The position numbers and the translations under genes were made by a program. Shown here in pieces: positions 13,941 through 25,022 of a stretch of DNA of 64,000 nt (positions are counted from its first letter, which is position 1; each line of letters begins with the position of its first letter). The DNA comes from Pithys albifrons albifrons (Eukaryota; Chordata; Aves; Passeriformes; Thamnophilidae): contig NC_092466.1 of NCBI RefSeq assembly GCF_047495875.1, forward strand, positions 10,598,561 through 10,662,560, given 5' to 3'. The notes beneath the pieces are model-generated. The model searched no databases. It had not been told where the DNA came from and saw only the letters and a list, made by a program, of their open reading frames with translations.

Positions 13941-16900
13941 ACCAGCAGACTCTCAGCAAACCAGACTCACCTGCCAGCAGGGCTTGAGAAGAGTGGTCCC
14001 ACTTCAGCTCTCATGGGAGCACCAGCCTGCACAACTGGTGGGGAATTAGGTGCTCTCCTTCAGGTAAGATGCCATTTTTCTACATGTTTTCTTCTTCAAG
14101 AGGTGAGATGTAGCTATTTTGTATGAAGCAATGCTGTTTGCTCTCCAGTTTGTGTCTGGCTGCACACTGCCCTGAGAAATGAGAAGCATGGGAGAAAATC
14201 CTTCTCCATGAAGCATCTTTCCCCATCGAAGATGAACGTGGCAGGAGAGCAGGGGTGATACTGAGGTCCCAGCAGAAGGTGGCTGAATAAGCCCAGAGGA
14301 AGGAGGACCATACGCCCACACGGGCTGAGAAAGACAAGGCTCCAAGAAAAATTTAATTCCTATCCACAGATGATGCTTCCATGTAACTCTGATCTTTGAA
14401 CACTCTCTGACATTCAGAAGATGTTCTAGCTTTACTGTCCACATAAACATCCACTGGGGCTGCTTTCTGGGGGGAAGAGGGAGCTAAATATTTAATTTCA
14501 GTCTATTTCATCAAATATTTAATCTATTTAATATTAATTAAATCTTGGTCTGAATAAACAACAGCTAAAAATTCACCTCTTTCTCCAAACATCTGATAAC
14601 TTGAACATGTCAGTCTGTGCAGTCCCAAGCGAGATGGCAAGTAGTAAGAGGGGTGGGTCCTATCTTTATTTTGTCAGTTACTGGAATTGCTGTGGTGGAT
14701 TGTTTGCCTCGCAGTATTTCAGGCTGAATCTCTTTACAGCTTTGCATCATCTGGTTTACATCAACCATTTCCGCACCCTGTTGCACCACATCTCATTTTC
14801 TATGGACTTCACTTATAACTCCACAAGTGTGTGCCCTCCTGCCACTCCTAGACATTGTTGCATCCTTAGCAATAGGAATCTATGAAGATAAGGTGATGAA
14901 AAATGCTGTTGGGCTTAGGGCAAATAAAACCCAGGCCCCTCATGGATGGATGTGGCTGGTGTCAATTGCTTCCTAGTGCCTTGATCACCCTCCTGAGCCA
15001 GCTGCACATCTCACACATCACCCAGAAGAATGGTCAGGAACAGGCATTTCTGGGAACAATGAGCAACAGCTACAACAGAAGCAGATCATTTGCAATGCAA
15101 AGGATTTAAACCAATTAACACTGGGCTTTAAAGGCGGTTGCCACCATTGCATCTGTTGCTACAACCATCTTATTTTACTACAGGAAATTCTATTTGGACC
15201 AAACCCCACTCATACCAGCCAGAACACATTCTCTAATTGGGCCCCGTAGAGCCAACAGTCATGAAAGATTGCCTTGCATCCAACACTGCTTACCTTGCTC
15301 TATTTGGTGTGTGCCCAACTCAGCAGAGCAGCATTTAGCTTTGCTTTTCTTCCCTGCTGCACGATTTCAAAGCCATCTCACCCAAACGCTGACTGGTGTT
15401 GATGAAAGTAATTATATTGCTGTTCAAAACGTATCGGATGTATCTTCATTATCCTGAGACAGCAACGCCAAAGGCCCTGCAATGGTAAATCTTTCAAAGT
15501 AAGCAAAAGATTTAAACTGGCTGTTTTAACTCTTCTAGCACCACTAAATTTTGAGGCTGGCTTAAAGCCACAAGATGTTTTGAAAATAATAAATGTAGGA
15601 TTACTCTTGACTAACCACTCTAAAGTTTAAGTCTTTGGGTTGTGCTTAGGTTACAGGTCAAACCCATAACCAAGAGAAACAGGGAGACTTCACTGTCTTT
15701 TAATGTTGGCCACTTGGTTGACTGGGGTCATGTCACTGCTATGTATTTTGGGTATTCCCTGGGGAAAAGTGATCACTCTAGTGATGCATTTGGAGTCCCC
15801 TGTAGAAGTGTGCCCTGTCTGGGTGACCACACAGCAGAGACAAACTACGTGGAGGGCTGTGTTTGTGCCGTGGAAAGGCTGCACAGAATTAGGCACAGCC
15901 ATACTTAAATTGACAGGAAACTCAGTATGGCAAACCTTATTCAAGGAGCCATTTCAGGGATCAAAAATCTGCATCATGAAACAAAGAACAAACTCAGCTT
16001 TACACATAGAGAATTTGTCACTGGATTACTCAGGGATCATGTCTGCAGGAAATATTGCTGGGAAAGTGTGGGTTCCAGCACGGTATAAATCAGCATCCCA
16101 GCAGCCAAGCCATCATATCTGCCACACGTAGGGCCCAATCGTGCAGGGTTTGGTCTGCAAGAGGAATAGTTTGTCTACGTTTTCCTGGTGGTAAAAGTTA
16201 TACTGGTAATAAAAGTCCAGAATTCAGCACTTCTGTTTTTAAAAAAGTTCAGTCAATTCAGAAAAGCAAAAGGTTGGATGCAGTGTCTTAAATATTTATG
16301 TATACATTCATTTTATGTTTTTACTTGAAAAATCTTTCAGTAACACCTTAAGGTTTTAAATCTTCAGATGAAAGTTTTTCACAACTCGACATGCACAGAT
16401 GAAGACAAAGCAGCCTTCAGCAAGAATTATTTTATCAGAGATGTCCAGTGGTGAGAAGTTGGTTCTTTTTTTTTCCTCCTGTAGAAAGCAATTAAAAAAC
16501 AAACAAGAAAAAGGCCCGAAACTCATGGTCCAGCAAAACACAACTATTTCAATCAGCAAAGGAGCAATCAATTCCTCCATGTAGCAGCTGATTTAAAACA
16601 AATGTTTCTCATGTCTGGGAGTGAACCCTGCAGCAGGTCATACAGCTCTGGAGGACCTCAAGGCTGCTTCTGCGAGTGCAATGTCCTGGGCAGTGCCCAA
16701 ACCAATACAGGCCAAATGTAGAAGGCATTGCATGCAGGAGTACAGGCATGCTCAGACAGCTCCTTTCACCTCCTGACAAAACCTGTTCACCCCATTACTC
16801 TCACACCGACCCAGTTGCTGATTTTGACTCAAACATGTTTTTGAAAGGCATCCAGACCTCCCTCTGCAGAGCATTGCTGACAGGAAACACATGTCAGTGG

Positions 16901-19900
16901 AATTTCTCCATTAGTACAGAAGGCACTGCTGGCCTCAGGAAATCCCAGAGTGCCTAATGACCCCCGAACCTCTTGGGAAGGGTTCTTGCTCTTCACTATT
17001 CCCTAAAATCTGCTACAGACCACTATGAGAGCCACAGAAGAAGAGCAGGACCTTAGATCCAAGCCAGCACAGATGTTCTCTCTTAACTTAGCCAACACAG
17101 AGTTGACAATACACTAACGCACTCACCTAGAGCCAGCTTAAGCAGTTCTAAGCCAGTTTAAGCCAGCAAGTTTACACCTCTGCTGATGACACCTACGCTC
17201 AAGTGAGGGAGGTGCCTTCCTGCTCCCTTTTACAGTTTGTCCTCATGTTGGATTTGGGTGCTGAGACCCATCTCATCCATTTGCACCTGGATGTAAGATG
17301 TTGCCCTCAAACACACTGATGGTCCTTCTTGGGAAATAAGTTCTCTTAGGGGATAACTTAAATGACCAAGTAGGTCCCTCAGGAAGGAAGGATGTTGAAT
17401 GGCTAGCTCAAGCATCTCCATTCAACACCTCCCACTATCCCCTGTCACACAGCAGCAGGTCTCCTCCTCCTCCTCTGCTTGGATCAAACCTCCCTCCAGG
17501 GACCAGCCATGGTCTGACCCAAAGAAGACAGGGGTTTTGGTGCCCCTCACAGCCCTGTTTACCACCCCCTCTGCTCAGGCTTGATGTGTGGAAGTGTGCT
17601 GTGGCCTTGTGCAGTGTTACTGCAGCATGACCCCCTGCTGGTACTTCACCTGGACTTTCCAAGGCTCAGACTAAACCCTTTCCTGTTCACGTGGGGGTTG
17701 TGATCCAGTCCTGGAGCATTTGTGAGCTGAGTGAGTACTAGTGGCTAATGCGGGGGTGGGCTGACCCTAACCCTGTTCTCTCTTCACTCCATTTCTACAC
17801 CCTGGGATAAGGCACAGCAATCACAGCTACCAATATTTCACAAGTCATAGAGATGTTCTTATAAACCAGCTGCAAAGAGTGGCTTGTGCTAGAGGTGGTG
17901 AGAACTCCAAGAAGAGCTCTAAGTGGAGCTGCTGCCAGGGCACTGGCTGTAATAAAGGAGCAATCTTGACAGACTTTGAACTTTTCCAGTGGTGAAAGAA
18001 CAGGGAATGTTAAGTTATAAGACAAAGAACTTCAACTGATAAAAGCCACACAGGCAGCATGGCCAGCCACTCAACTCAGAGGGAACCAAACGCTGGGGAA
18101 GGGGATGCAGGGTGGGACTGGGAGTACTTACAGAACAGGAAGGCTGACAGACATAGACTGAAATTCACAGAGGCTTCTCCAGGTCTGGAAAACTCATTTT
18201 ATGCAAAGCAGAATGATTCAGGCCAAGTTCCTCCCTTGCTGGAACATTTTGGAGAGGCTCCTCTATGCAACCAGCTCCTTGTCCCCCAGAGAACAGGGAC
18301 CAAAACCTCACAGGAACAAATGCATATATTTGTAGGTTCAGCAGGTCAGGGACAAGCCCTAGGCAGGCAGCCACAGGTCTCTGCAAAGGCAACCCTAATG
18401 CTGATGCATCTCACCCCCAGGTGATATTTTAAGACATTTGCCCCACCATACCAACTCACCAAGTTCTTCCTGCAGGTCCTTTGTCTCTCTCCTCAGGGCT
18501 CCTCACACAAGGGCTGGCATGCAGGGTCACCCAACACAGGAAAGTGGTGGAGAAATGTCTCCCAGCACAAAGCTGCCAGTGGCATCTCTGCCCAGTGTTT
18601 GCTATGCCAGACTGGATGGCTTCACCCAGCAGGGGAAGCAAGTGCCCCTCCCCACCCTCACACCATTAACCTTTCAGCCCCAAACTAAAAGGTTATAAAA
18701 AACAATCAAAGTTCATTACATCCCTTAATGTGTCATTTGCAAGGGAACGAGCTGGGAGCGATGAGGCAACTTCCACCTGTGGGGGAGAAGATGGGAGGGG
18801 AAAGGGGAAGAACTGGGCATCTGGCCCTGTCAAGGGTGATAGGGCTCAGCCCCACAGCGAGACACAGCTGGACATGGCAGAGCCAGGGGGAGCATCCGAG
18901 AGAAGCCTGCAACAACATGACCTCTGGCTCAGCAGCAGCAGGACCAGATCCTACCCACCACAGGGAAAGCAACAGTGGTTTCACCCCAGCGCCTCCACCA
19001 CACAACCCACAGTGCCTGAGGGCCACTGTGACTTGGACACGCCCACCCCCAGCAGCTGTAGAGGGTCCAGGACACCAAAATGACCAACAGGTCAGGGGAA
19101 ATGAAATAGAAGCCTTAATCAGAAGACAGGAAAGGCAGCAGGAGGTAGGAAGTTTAGACACAAGGACAGACAGGCAGTTCTGCTCTGTCAGATGCAGGGA
19201 GCCACTACCCCCACATAAAACAGCCCTGTGAGTATGTTATTTGATTGGGTTGAACCATGAAGGCATGAGGCTGCGGGAGGGACACAGCTCTGGAGGCATT
19301 ATTTCAGGGTTTTGCACCTCACTCTTACTTTTGATGGAAAATCATGAGCAATCAGGCATTTCAGCTGTGCAAAGCTTCACCAACTGAAAACCCAGCAAAG
19401 ACTCAGCCTCCCAGCCCCAAAACCACCAATATACTCTACTGTTCATAATCAAGATTTGGCTGCAAGGACTTCAGACAGCCAGAGGGATGGGGCAAATGTA
19501 ATAAATGGCTGCTGGATCACCTCCTGTTTCAGGCATTGACCCAGTGTCTCCCACAGGGTCTGCTTTGTAAAACACTCTATGGCCACAGGGTCAGCCAAGA
19601 CCAGCGAGTGGAAGGAGGACACTCTACCCAAATCAAGCTCCTCTGACTTGTAAGGGCCACCATGAGATGAGCAGGATGTTCCTCTGTGGGCCAACATCAG
19701 GAGCTCTATTCCCAGCAGTGATGCTGCCTGCCAGCCCTGGCCCCTCTCCCAGATTGCTGAGCACCTCCAACTGCAGCAGCCTCAGTGGCACTGGCAGGGT
19801 GGGGCTGTGAGACCAGTAGCTCCAACAAGGGGCTCTAGTCACTCATTTTCTCAAATAAGAAGCACACTAGGGAAAAAGGGTGACTCCAAGCAAACCAACA

Positions 19901-20687
19901 GTGGGAAAAGTAGGAGCCAAAGCTCCCAAACAGTTCCTTGTGCTGCTGGGCAAAACAAAGCACACACTAAAGCACTCACAGGACGGACACCTTTGGTGTT
20001 CCTCACCTTTAGAGCTACCTGGCAGTTGTGGCAAACCTGAAGCTGAGCAGACCTCGCAACCTCATGGAGGCAGGCAGCCTCAGAGAAGCAGTTCCACATT
20101 TGACGGGAGAACGATTCCCCATCACTTCCTGCTGGGATGGTCTTGGCAGTTCTGGTGTAAGGGCAAGCCCAACCAGCTGGCTCCTGGGGTCTGGAAACAA
20201 AGCCCCACGCAGACAGACACTTCTGCATACATCAAGAAATGTTTCCTTCCAGCCTAATCACTTCTAATCCCATCTGCATCCTAATTATTAAAAACTTTCA
20301 GAACTCAAGAGCTGTAAATGCCACATCAGAGCAGGCATTCCCAGCAGTAGTGCCAGGCTGCATTTCCAGGAAGCAAATCACACTCTCAAACCCTGAGCAC
20401 TTTTCTTTGAGAAACACATGAACGTTCTCACAAAAGAGGGGTGGAAATATTAAGGACTCATTTGTTATTATGCCACTGCACAGTGAACGGAGCCATTGTT
20501 CCCCACCTGGGCTAACAATACCTTTCAGAAAACACAAAGTGCTTTTCCCAGTGCGTTCGTTAAAAAATGTCAAGACCAAAGCTGCTGGAGGATCAGTGAG
20601 CAGTTTGGAAAATAAAATACACTAAAATAAAATAAAGCAGCTAACAGATTGTCCAGAGGGTTTTCACACTTGGTTTGTAAACACTCT
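13941..20687. other. Intergenic, 3' side of ADRA2A
   Basis: No gene recognised. The stretch 17.4-20.2 kb is more GC-rich and so shows longer random frames (up to 167 codons at 18728-19231), none with a recognisable domain. AT-rich block near 14480-14570. The end borders the probable ADRA2A polyadenylation signals. Confidence 0.65.
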
Positions 20688-22635
20688 TTTATTTAATAAA
20701 AATAATCATCCATTATAGCAACTTCTGCTTGTGGTTTGGTTTTGGTTTTTTATACATTAAAGCACAGTTTATTTGCTTTCCTCACCTCTTGAGGAATCAG
20801 TTCTGAAAATGCAAGTGAATGTAAACATTGCTCTCCAGGTCCCAAGATGCATCTGAGGACCCTTGGAGTTAATTACAAAGTCAAAAGAGAGAGCAAAATC
20901 AACAAAACACTTTTCAAAAGTAAAAAGGTATTTTAGTCTCTTCCTGTGCACCATACAACTCCAAAGAAGGCAAATTCATCTATACATGAAACTTATACAA
21001 ACTTTGCTTTCTCCAAACAATTTCTATGACTTGTCAGTAGTTGATAAAGCTGTTTTCATAACATTAAAAGACTTGCAGACTCATTTATTGTTATAAATAA
21101 AAAGTTTTTCCTATAAATGTTTTCCAGAAATTTATTCATGGCACAAGGATGATAGATTTGTTCTGTTCATTTTTGTTTTGGTTTTCTTTTTTTTTTGTTG
21201 TTTTTTTTTTTAGCAGAAAGAGTTGAAAGCCATTTCAGGAAAGAGTGTAAAAGCAGTGTTAACTCTCTCTCCTGCCCTAATCTTACAATATTTACACTTT
21301 AAAAAGGAAAAAAATAAATCAAGCTTAATTAGACAATAAAAAATAATTACACTATAAAATATTGGAGAAAATTTCAGTTAAGTTTCCCACTTCAGAGTTT
21401 TGTCCTGTATGAGACTGAAAGAGGGATGCTTTCATGTTTCCTGGGAAAGATGAGACTGGCAGGTTAAAATCTGAACTCTTCTCTCTTAATTCAGAAAGAT
21501 GGAATGGCCTCTGTGCAGACATCCCCTCCTCTCTGCAGGAAATCCTACAGGAGTTAAACTACCACAAATCAACACCAATGAGATAACGTGATATGCAGAG
21601 CCCTGTTATTTGCTTTGAAATGTTATCTATTTACAGTTGAGGTGGAGGAAGCAAGTGACCATCGAACACATTTCGGTGCTGCAGACTGGTATAATATCAA
21701 ACAAGATTAACTCGTGGGCAGCTTGGCTGAGTCCCAAGCCTCACGTTGCAAGGGAGATAGTCTCTGTTGCCTGGGACATCCCTGCCTGCACAGCAAAGGC
21801 ACCGCTCCACCAGGGTCTGCTTTAATGAGTAATGAGACGGCAGTTACCATCTCAGCTGTATTATCTCACAGGCAACACAGCAATTAAACAGAAACATGTA
21901 TGATATAAAAAAAATAACAACAAAAAAAGACAGTCTGGTGAGGTCTGTGAGCCTAAGCTTTATAGCCAAAATAAAAAAAATGACAAGACTCTGGAAATTT
22001 TGATAATATTATCAAACTGTCAGGTAAGGAGATGGCTCTGGTTGTTCAGTGGTTTTGAGTGAGGGGTTTTTCAGGGGGTGGGAAGAGAGAGAATTTTAAG
22101 GTTCAAAGATAATTAAAGCATTCACAGTTTCAAAGCTGCTTATCTTACAAAAATTAAGACATTCAAATTCAAGAACACAATACTGTATTTTTACAAGGGG
22201 ATCAAAATTCATTACATATACAACATGGGAAAAAAAGATACAACAAAATAAAAAAGCCAACACCTCTGGTGTGGCATACTCTCTCTTTGTTGTTCATCTC
22301 ACAGAGCTGCACAGTGTTTGTCTTTAAAGAGTCAAACTGAGCAGTCATGAAAATATCCACTGAGAGATTCTGGCAAGGGAAAAAAAAACTAACAAAATAA
22401 ACCAAGCAAGTCAAAGGCCATCCTTCCCCAGAAAAGTCAAATGCCATGGCTCAGACCTCCACTTGCCTGCTTCTTCTCACGTCTGCTGCCCAGCACTTCC
22501 ATAGGCTCATCTCAGGTTTTAAAGGCTTCCTGCTCATGAGCTGAAGGAAACCATCCCATGCAAGCACAGCCTGAGAGAGACATGCTTTACTCTCCTACAA
22601 AGTCTTGATTAGTGCTGCCCATAGCAAAGGGTCCT
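20688..22635 (-). other. ADRA2A: Probable ADRA2A 3' UTR
   Basis: AT-rich, non-coding sequence directly follows the receptor stop codon. On the minus strand AATAAA signals occur at 21131-21136, 20768-20773 and 20688-20693. The last two lie 1.86-1.95 kb from the stop, so a 3' UTR of roughly 1.5-2 kb is plausible. Several ATTTA motifs near 21090-21320 could act as AU-rich stability elements. Which signal is used cannot be told from sequence. Confidence 0.5.
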
Positions 22636-23970
22636 TCAAACAATCCTTTTCCTCTCTATCCTGCAGAGGATCCTTTTGAAGGCCCGCCTGAAGTCATGGT
22701 TGAAAATGGTATAGATGACGGGGTTCAAGGAGCTATTGCAGTAACCGAACCAGAAGAAGAACTTGAAGAGGGTGCCAGGCACGAAGCAGCTCTCACAGAC
22801 TGCCGTCAGGGTGTAGGTGAAGAAGAAGGGGAACCAGCAGATGACAAAGACCCCAATCACCACTGCAAGCACAAAGGTGAAGCGCTTCTCCCGATTCTGC
22901 CTGCCCTTCCACCGGGATCCTTTGGTGTTCCTCTCCTCCTCTGTCTTCCTGGGCAAACTGTCCCCAGGCTTAATTTGGCTCAGCTTAGTCTTGGTCTTTC
23001 CTCTCGATGGTCTCTCTGACTTCTTACACTGGTTGTTCTCCTGGTGCTCAGAGGAAGAGGTTTCCTCCATGTCTATGCCATTGACCTCTCCCTCCTGCCC
23101 ACCACTGCCTCCTGCTGCCTTCTCCCCATTGAGCTGCGCCGTGGCTGGCAGCTCCTCCTTGTCAGTCAAGCCATTCTGCTTCTTCTCAGGGCGCTCTGCT
23201 CGCTTGTTCGGTGGTACCCTGGTTCGCCTCTTGGCTATCTGGTAAATGCGGATGTAGACCAGGATCATGATAAGGCAGGGGGCAAAGAAGGAGCCAATGC
23301 TAGAAGAGATGATGTACCACTTCTCATCGTTGATCTTGCACCCTGCCACCCCCTGGTCAGCTGGCTGCCCGCTCTTCTTTTCGATGGAGATGAGTGGTGG
23401 GAAGGAGATGACAGCTGAGATGACCCAGACGATGAAAATGATGCACTTGATGCGGCGTGGGGTACGCTTGAGGTTGTACTCAATGGCTTGTGTGATGGAC
23501 CAGTAACGGTCGAGGCTGATGGCACACAGGTGCACGATGGAGGAGGTGCAGAACAGCACATCCAAGGCCAAGTAGATCTCACACCACACTTTACCAAAGT
23601 ACCAGTATCCCATCACCTCATTTGCCAGTGAGAAGGGGATAACCAGTGTGGCCACCAGGATGTCAGCCGAAGCCAAGGAGACCAGGAAGAGGTTCTGGGG
23701 GGCTTTGAGTGCCCGGCTGGTGAAGACAGCAATAATGACCAGGACGTTGCCGAAGACAGTGAAGAGCATGAGCAAGCCGGCCAGGCTGATGAGGGTGATG
23801 GTGGTGTGCAGAGGGTATGGCATGCCCCAGCCTGGCCCGGCCCCGCTGTCGTTGAAGGTCCCGTTGTTGCCGGGAGGCGGGTAGCCCTCCTCCTCCTCCA
23901 GCTGCCGCTGGTACTCCATGGAGGAGAAGAAGTGGCCCCTCTCCGTGAACGGGCGCTCCAGGTTAAACAT
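22636..23970 (-). CDS. ADRA2A: Alpha-2A adrenergic receptor, single-exon GPCR, complete
   Basis: Class A GPCR for adrenaline and noradrenaline. The family couples to Gi/o and acts presynaptically and in peripheral tissues. The CDS gives 444 residues with no intron, as expected for ADRA2 genes. Visible features, numbered from the chosen ATG: N-glycosylation sequons at N36 and N40; seven membrane segments (about 55-80, 91-116, 127-151, 174-194, 215-240, 364-388, 399-421); D103 (2.50); C130 and C211 for the extracellular disulfide; D137 (3.32), the amine anchor; DRY at 154-156; serines 223 and 227 in TM5; CWFP at 378-381; NPVIY at 416-420; C436 as a probable palmitoylation site; tail ending RKRIV. 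The third intracellular loop (about 242-360) is long, with an acidic serine cluster at 301-308 matching the known GRK site. The ATG at 23968-23970 is chosen because it aligns with the long human start. An in-frame ATG at 23917-23919 (M18) is an alternative. ADRA2A, not 2B or 2C, from the TM and C-terminal match to human. Confidence 0.98.
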   Translation of the reverse strand: MFNLERPFTERGHFFSSMEYQRQLEEEEGYPPPGNNGTFNDSGAGPGWGMPYPLHTTITLISLAGLLMLFTVFGNVLVIIAVFTSRALKAPQNLFLVSLASADILVATLVIPFSLANEVMGYWYFGKVWCEIYLALDVLFCTSSIVHLCAISLDRYWSITQAIEYNLKRTPRRIKCIIFIVWVISAVISFPPLISIEKKSGQPADQGVAGCKINDEKWYIISSSIGSFFAPCLIMILVYIRIYQIAKRRTRVPPNKRAERPEKKQNGLTDKEELPATAQLNGEKAAGGSGGQEGEVNGIDMEETSSSEHQENNQCKKSERPSRGKTKTKLSQIKPGDSLPRKTEEERNTKGSRWKGRQNREKRFTFVLAVVIGVFVICWFPFFFTYTLTAVCESCFVPGTLFKFFFWFGYCNSSLNPVIYTIFNHDFRRAFKRILCRIERKRIV

Positions 23971-24054
23971 CAACGCCGGCTGCGCGGATACCCCCGCCCT
24001 TCGCCCCGGCTCCACCCGCGCCGCGCCCGGCTCCAAGCCCGACTCCTCCGCCTC

Positions 24055-24123
24055 CTACTGTGCCACCGGCCGGGGCGGAGGGGCGCTCTGGGGGCCGGGG
24101 GGCTGCGGGCGCCCACCTCGCAT
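24055..24123 (-). other. Upstream ORF of 22 codons in the ADRA2A 5' leader
   Basis: Going downstream from the TATA box, the first ATG is at 24121-24123, not the receptor start. It has A at -3, a good initiation context, and opens a 22-codon reading frame rich in proline and arginine that stops at TAG (24055-24057). The receptor start lies 84 bases further on. The frame is the same as the receptor but is cut off by the TAG. Inference: it could lower receptor translation, as the short leader peptide of the beta-2 adrenergic receptor mRNA is known to do. No evidence for a peptide product is visible. Confidence 0.5.
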
Positions 24124-24227
24124 GCTGAGCGCTGCCGCCGGGACCCTCCGAGCGCGGCGGGGCCGAGCGGATCGAGGCTAGGGCTGCAGCCGGCCGCGGC
24201 TGCTCTGCTTCGCTCGTCGCCGAGCAG

Positions 24228-24234
24228 TTTTATA
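24228..24234 (-). promoter_or_regulatory. TATA box of ADRA2A
   Basis: TATAAAA on the minus strand, embedded in very GC-rich sequence, 258 bases upstream of the receptor ATG. Transcription would start about 25-30 bases further on, near 24200, giving a leader of about 230 nt. Mammalian ADRA2A promoters are also reported to use a TATA box. The start site itself is inferred. Confidence 0.7.
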
Positions 24235-24265
24235 GCCCCGGATCGGGCCGGGGCTGCCGCGTCAG

Positions 24266-24277
24266 CCCCACGTGGGG
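24266..24277. promoter_or_regulatory. Palindromic E-box CCCCACGTGGGG with adjacent CRE half-site
   Basis: A perfect 12-base palindrome with the CACGTG core sits about 35 bases upstream of the TATA box. Immediately beside it (about 24259-24264) the minus strand reads TGACGC, a CRE half-site. CACGTG is the class bound by USF, MYC/MAX and CLOCK/BMAL1-type factors. Binding is inferred from the motif only. Confidence 0.5.
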
Positions 24278-24891
24278 AGCTGCCCCCGGTGCGCGCACAC
24301 GCACAGACACACACACAGACAGACACATACACGGAGACTCAACACTGCGCACCCCCCGCCCCAGCACGGACACACGCTTCCACCGCCCCTCCCACGGGTC
24401 CCCTCGCTCGGCTCTCACGCCCGCCCGCTCCCCGCACGCATCCGCACCCGCTCTCCGATCGGCCCCACCTGCATTCGCACACCCGCTCGCCCCCCGGCAC
24501 CTCCGCGCACACACACGCAACCCGTGCTCCACGGTCCCCCGTTCCCCGCGGCCCCTCGTGCCCCGCGGTCCCCCGTCCCACGGTCTCGCCACACGCGGCT
24601 CCTCGCCCGGGGAGAGGAGCGGCCCCGCGGAGCGGCTCCCACTGTGCGCGGGGATGGGCGTGCGAGGGGCGGGTGGAGGTGACCACCGTGCGGGCGGCTG
24701 CGCAGCCACCGCGGGGGAGCCGGGCTGCGAGACGGTGAAAGCTGCCGCCCCGTTCTGCGTGTCGACCGACGGGCTCCGCTCCGGGTGTGCGGCCGTGCTT
24801 GCGGGGAGCCCCGACGGCAGCGCTTGCCCCACGGCCCCGCGTGTCAGCCGGGCATGGCTGAGCTGCCGATCTCGCGGGCGGGGGCAACCCT

Positions 24892-25022
24892 GCCGGGACG
24901 GAGGAATCCCGCCGGGATGGAGGGACCCCACGGGCGGAGGGACCCCGCCGGGACAAAGAGAGCCCGCCGGGATGGAGGGACCCCGCCGGCACGAAGGGAC
25001 CTCGCCGGGACGGAGGGACCCC
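24892..25022. repeat. 19-bp GC-rich minisatellite, about 7 copies
   Basis: Tandem copies of a unit close to gccgggacggagggacccc. Successive unit lengths read 19, 20, 16, 19, 19, 19 and 19 bases, with a few substitutions and one shortened copy. It lies about 0.66 kb upstream of the ADRA2A TATA box inside the CpG island. Copy number is likely to vary between individuals. Confidence 0.85.

Noticed and set aside
15703..16131. 142-codon plus-strand frame
   Set aside because: No recognised domain or gene family, and composition like the surrounding intergenic DNA. A retroelement origin was considered but no pol or gag motif is visible.
17769..17783. Telomere-like ccctaaccct
   Set aside because: Fewer than two full units with no extension; chance match.
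18728..19231. 167-codon plus-strand frame
   Set aside because: It overlaps another plus frame and a 142-codon minus frame in locally GC-rich DNA. No domain or splice context supports it.
23971..24054. In-frame N-terminal extension of ADRA2A upstream of the ATG at 23970
   Set aside because: The frame is open but contains no ATG; the apparent start at 24036 is a TTG. The downstream ATG aligns with the human start.
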